DNA of 62,654 bases, taken from positions 1 through 62,654 of the IMG/VR virus record IMGVR_UViG_3300020193_000020; one strand, given 5' to 3'. The stretch is from a virus. The notes beneath the pieces were generated by a model that was not told the origin of the DNA, made no database searches, and saw nothing but the letters and a program-made list of their open reading frames with translations. Positions within the stretch are counted from its first letter, which is position 1. Each line of letters begins with the position of its first letter. A program made the position numbers and the translations under genes. Positions 60,036 through 62,654 of the stretch are shown piece after piece.

Positions 60036-60376
60036 TGGCTGGTATAACAGTAAAACAGCGAAGGGGTACAACAACAGAACATTCAGCATTTACTGGTGCT
60101 TTAGGTGAAACTACGGTTGATACTACTAAAAAAGTTCTTGTTGTCCACGATGGTTCAACCGCTGGTGGCTTTCCACTAAATAGAACATATAGTGTATCAA
60201 TTACAGCACAAACAACAGTAACAGTAACGCATAATTTAAATACAACAGATATTATTGTTGCATGTTACGACGCTTCGAATGTTCAAATAACACCTTCAAG
60301 TGTTACTATAAATAATAGTAACACTTGTACAGTAGTTTTTTCTGGTTCAACAACTGGAAAAATTGTAGTAAAATAA
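60035..60376 (+). CDS. Small tail-fibre-type protein (113 aa)
   Basis: The first half has the receptor-binding N-terminal pattern VKQRRGTTTEHSAFTGALGETTVDTTKKVLVVHDGSTAGGFPL, as in many phage fibre and tropism-determinant proteins. The second half is a small beta domain (TTVTVTHNLNTTDIIVACYD). It may be a short adaptor or fibre tip. There is no reverse transcriptase or template repeat nearby, so it does not belong to a diversity-generating system. A 13-bp hairpin lies near its end. Confidence 0.75.
   Translation: MAGITVKQRRGTTTEHSAFTGALGETTVDTTKKVLVVHDGSTAGGFPLNRTYSVSITAQTTVTVTHNLNTTDIIVACYDASNVQITPSSVTINNSNTCTVVFSGSTTGKIVVK
60297..60327 (+). repeat. Intragenic inverted repeat (13 bp stem, 5 nt loop) with TATAAATA at its top
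   Basis: Arms CAAGTGTTACTAT and ATAGTAACACTTG around AAATA. The exact late-promoter motif TATAAATA (60307-60314) spans the loop and the inner stem. The next gene starts about 118 bases downstream. Confidence 0.88.
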
Positions 60377-60431
60377 ACTTGAAACCATATGTCTAAAAGA
60401 GTATGGTTTAAATAAATGAGAGGGAAAAATA

Positions 60432-60833
60432 ATGAAATTAACACTTGCACAAATTAAGAACGCAGAACCTGTTGTAGCCAAGCTACTGAATGTTGAGCTA
60501 CCAATCAAGGTTTCTTATAGGTTCACCAGAATTGCAAAAGCATTTGCAGACGAAATTAAGTATTTCGAAGATTGTAGAATGAAGTTGTTTGATAAGTATG
60601 GTGAAAATCAAGATGATGGAACCAGAAAGATCACAGAACAAAATCAACAACAATTTTATTCAGATCTAACAAGTCTTCTAAACGAAGAAGTGGACTTTAA
60701 GTTTGATCACAAGATTGATATCAATCTTCTGGATGGTGTGAAACTAACACCAATCGAACTTAGTGCTTTAGAGCCTTGGTTAGATAACGTAGAGTTTGTT
60801 GATGAAGATGAAGTAGCTGTAGCTACCGTTTAA
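60432..60833 (+). CDS. Small phage protein of unknown function (133 aa)
   Basis: The protein begins MKLTLAQIKNAEPVVAKLLNVELPIKVSYRFTRIAKAFADEI and ends acidic (DNVEFVDEDEVAVATV). A family with this beginning occurs widely in tailed phages near fibre genes; its function is unknown to me. It is mostly helical, with the conserved pattern L-P-x-x-x-SYR-x-x-R. GAGGGAA precedes the ATG. Confidence 0.65.
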   Translation: MKLTLAQIKNAEPVVAKLLNVELPIKVSYRFTRIAKAFADEIKYFEDCRMKLFDKYGENQDDGTRKITEQNQQQFYSDLTSLLNEEVDFKFDHKIDINLLDGVKLTPIELSALEPWLDNVEFVDEDEVAVATV

Positions 60834-60871
60834 TCAAAAATTTAAATTAAAATCCATCAGTAGGAAAATTC

Positions 60872-62654
60872 ATGGGTAATATAGTTTTAAGAAAAAATAG
60901 AGTAACAGCTAATACTTTAATTGGTAAACTTGGTGAATTAACCATCAACACTACCGACAAAACAGTTTATATTCATGATGGTTCTTCTACTGGTGGATTT
61001 TCTTTATTTAGATATAACACAACATCAGCCATTGGAAATGGAGAAATACCTTTTTCAAATGGCACACAAGGTGTTTTATCAACAGTTTCTGAATTTAAAT
61101 GGGATAGTGGAAATAATAGATTGGGTATTGGAACGACGAATCCAGCGGTGAAATTCCATGTTGAAGGTGGACGCACCAATCTCAGAGCCAGCAGCGAAAT
61201 ATATGCCTTGGGAGTTGGATATAGTTCAGACACAGGTTTGTATTATCTTGGTGCTTCAAACTCAGCCACCCCAGATCTGATATTCAGTCAGGTTGGTGGT
61301 GCCGAAAGAATGCGACTGACTGATGCGGGTGACTTGGTCATTGGCACCGTCGTCTCCGCTGGCAACACCCTCCGCTACCTAGACGTTCAAAACACCGACA
61401 CAGGCTCATCTGCTGGTGCGATTTTACGACTAATTACCAGCAACTCAGCGGGGAACGGGGTAACTACCGTAGACATTGTTAAATACAAGAACGGGACATT
61501 CGTCATTAACAATAACGACACGTCTGGTGTTTTTGCTTTCAGTAACGCTGGGTCCGAGCGAATGCGTATCGACTCCAGCGGCAATGTTGGGATCAACACT
61601 TCTAACCCATCCGGCCTAGCATCTGTTGCAAAGTTGGTGATAGTTGGGGCCGATAACACTGCTGCAACACTGGCAGAAAGCAACACGAAGGCTGCTTTTG
61701 CGATCCAACCAAGATCCGGTAGCGGGTGGGTGTTAAATGCAGGTATCGGTACTGGTGATAGTCCGTATCTGCAAGTTACCACTAGTGGTGGTGGGGCGGC
61801 ATCTAATATGTTGTGCCTGAATCCTTTCGGAAGCAATGTAGGTATTGGGACGTTGAGTCCAGGTGAAAAATTGCATGTAGCTGGTAATATCAGATTATCT
61901 GGATCTACATCAGGAAATATCACACTGACTCCCACTGCGATTGCTGGGACAACAACTCTGACTTTGCCAGCAACAACCGGAACCCTAATTACCACAGGTG
62001 ATACAGGAACAGTTACATCAGCGATGATTCTGGATGGTACTATCCTGAATGCTGACATAAATGCATCTGCTGCAATAGCTGTTTCTAAGTTAGCTGCATC
62101 AACAATTTCTGGTATTACATTAGGTAGTAATTTAGAAACATTAACTATTGGAACTGGTTTAAGTGGCACTAGTTATAATGGTTCTACAGCAGTAACAATT
62201 ACAAATACTGATACTGGATCTTCACAGAATATATTCAAAACTATCAATGTTGAAGCATCAAGTGGAGGTACTATAACAGCAGCAAGTAATACTGATTCTT
62301 TTAAATTTAAAGAAGGTAATAATATTACTCTTGCTCTTGGTGCTAACAATACTATAACAATTACTGCTAATGTCAGTGGTGGTGGGAGTAGTGGTGTTAC
62401 AAGTTTAAATAGTTTATCTGGTGGATTAAGTATAACCAGTACAGGGAATACAATAACAGTTAGTCCAAGTGGATCAACTATAGATTTATCAATTAATTCT
62501 ATACCAGCGGGAACAGTTACATCAGCAATGATTCTTGATGGTACAATTGTGAATGGTGATATATCAGCATCTGCTGCAATTGTTTATAGTAAGTTATCGT
62601 TATCTAATTCTATTGTGAATGCTGATATAAATGCATCTGCTGCAATTGTTTATA
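60872..62654 (+). CDS. Tail fibre protein, C-terminus off the window
   Basis: The frame starts at ATG 60872 after TAGGAAA and is open to the end of the window (594 codons visible). The N-terminus (VLRKNRVTANTLIGKLGELTINTTDKTVYIHDG) is the fibre attachment type. Several blocks with GIGTTNP and ERMRIDSSGNVGI motifs follow, at DNA positions about 61130-61900, a G+C-rich stretch. The last part repeats the motif SAMILDGTI then NADINASAAI at least three times. It shares the 26-base motif region with the fibre at 1-2257. It is likely a host-recognition protein with swapped modules. Confidence 0.85.
   Translation, partial: MGNIVLRKNRVTANTLIGKLGELTINTTDKTVYIHDGSSTGGFSLFRYNTTSAIGNGEIPFSNGTQGVLSTVSEFKWDSGNNRLGIGTTNPAVKFHVEGGRTNLRASSEIYALGVGYSSDTGLYYLGASNSATPDLIFSQVGGAERMRLTDAGDLVIGTVVSAGNTLRYLDVQNTDTGSSAGAILRLITSNSAGNGVTTVDIVKYKNGTFVINNNDTSGVFAFSNAGSERMRIDSSGNVGINTSNPSGLASVAKLVIVGADNTAATLAESNTKAAFAIQPRSGSGWVLNAGIGTGDSPYLQVTTSGGGAASNMLCLNPFGSNVGIGTLSPGEKLHVAGNIRLSGSTSGNITLTPTAIAGTTTLTLPATTGTLITTGDTGTVTSAMILDGTILNADINASAAIAVSKLAASTISGITLGSNLETLTIGTGLSGTSYNGSTAVTITNTDTGSSQNIFKTINVEASSGGTITAASNTDSFKFKEGNNITLALGANNTITITANVSGGGSSGVTSLNSLSGGLSITSTGNTITVSPSGSTIDLSINSIPAGTVTSAMILDGTIVNGDISASAAIVYSKLSLSNSIVNADINASAAIVY

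Noticed and set aside
60035-62654. Diversity-generating retroelement acting on the fibre genes
   Set aside because: No reverse transcriptase and no template/variable repeat with A-specific changes are visible.
1-62654. CRISPR array, rRNA genes, insertion sequences or an integrase
   Set aside because: No regularly spaced short repeats, rRNA-like sequence, transposase or integrase pattern was seen.

Overview
This window is part of the genome of a large, AT-rich, T4-like contractile-tailed phage (a myovirus). The evidence is T4-type proteins recognisable by sequence and order: baseplate and neck proteins gp4, 5, 6, 8, 13, 14, 15, 25, 26/51, 48, 53 and 54; replication proteins gp32, 33, 43, 44, 45, 59, 62, RegA, UvsX and gp41; and candidate late promoters of the T4 type (TATAAATA). 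Portal, major capsid, sheath, tube and terminase genes are absent, so this is only part of the genome. Two tail-fibre genes run off the window ends.

Layout. Positions 1-27262 (minus strand) hold two long fibre genes, neck genes 15-14-13, small virion proteins, a very large DUF4815-type protein, then baseplate genes 8, 7, 6, 25, 5, a gp27-like hub, 53 and 48. Positions 27270-32975 (plus) hold gp4, a gp2-like candidate, gp54, gp26 with a predicted -1 frameshift into a gp51-like frame, and a tape-measure protein with a transglycosylase-like domain. Positions 33007-40626 (minus) hold gp32, gp59, gp33, RegA and the clamp loader and clamp, plus a MoxR/CobS-type AAA ATPase paired with a VWA/HExxH protein. 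Positions 40640-40884 are a divergent early promoter region. Positions 40885-52659 (plus) are accessory: HNH nuclease, phosphatase, six tRNAs, small secreted proteins, nucleotide-metabolism enzymes, Hsp20, thioredoxin, two broken genes and a GH19 endolysin. Positions 52697-58805 (plus) hold DNA polymerase, UvsX and a gp41 helicase with two inteins. Positions 58855-62654 hold late virion genes and the second fibre gene.

Most interesting points. (1) The helicase carries an uninterrupted mini-intein inside its P-loop and a naturally split intein of the gp41-1/gp41-8 kind, so the enzyme needs one cis- and one trans-splicing event. (2) A 65-nt stretch between gp54 and gp26 is built from a 19-nt antisense copy of the gp33 start and a 46-nt sense copy of gp45. 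(3) Nine perfect 11-14 bp inverted repeats lie inside genes, far more than expected by chance. (4) Several promoters have their -10 element exactly 6 nt before an ATG, which predicts leaderless mRNAs. (5) Two adjacent genes are each interrupted by one in-frame TAA, and the first is a miniature of a TonB-dependent receptor.

Host. The miniature receptor and the secreted protein at 45559 both resemble proteins I associate with Acidobacteriota. That suggests, but does not prove, such a host. Family calls come from recall of family sequences, not from database searches.
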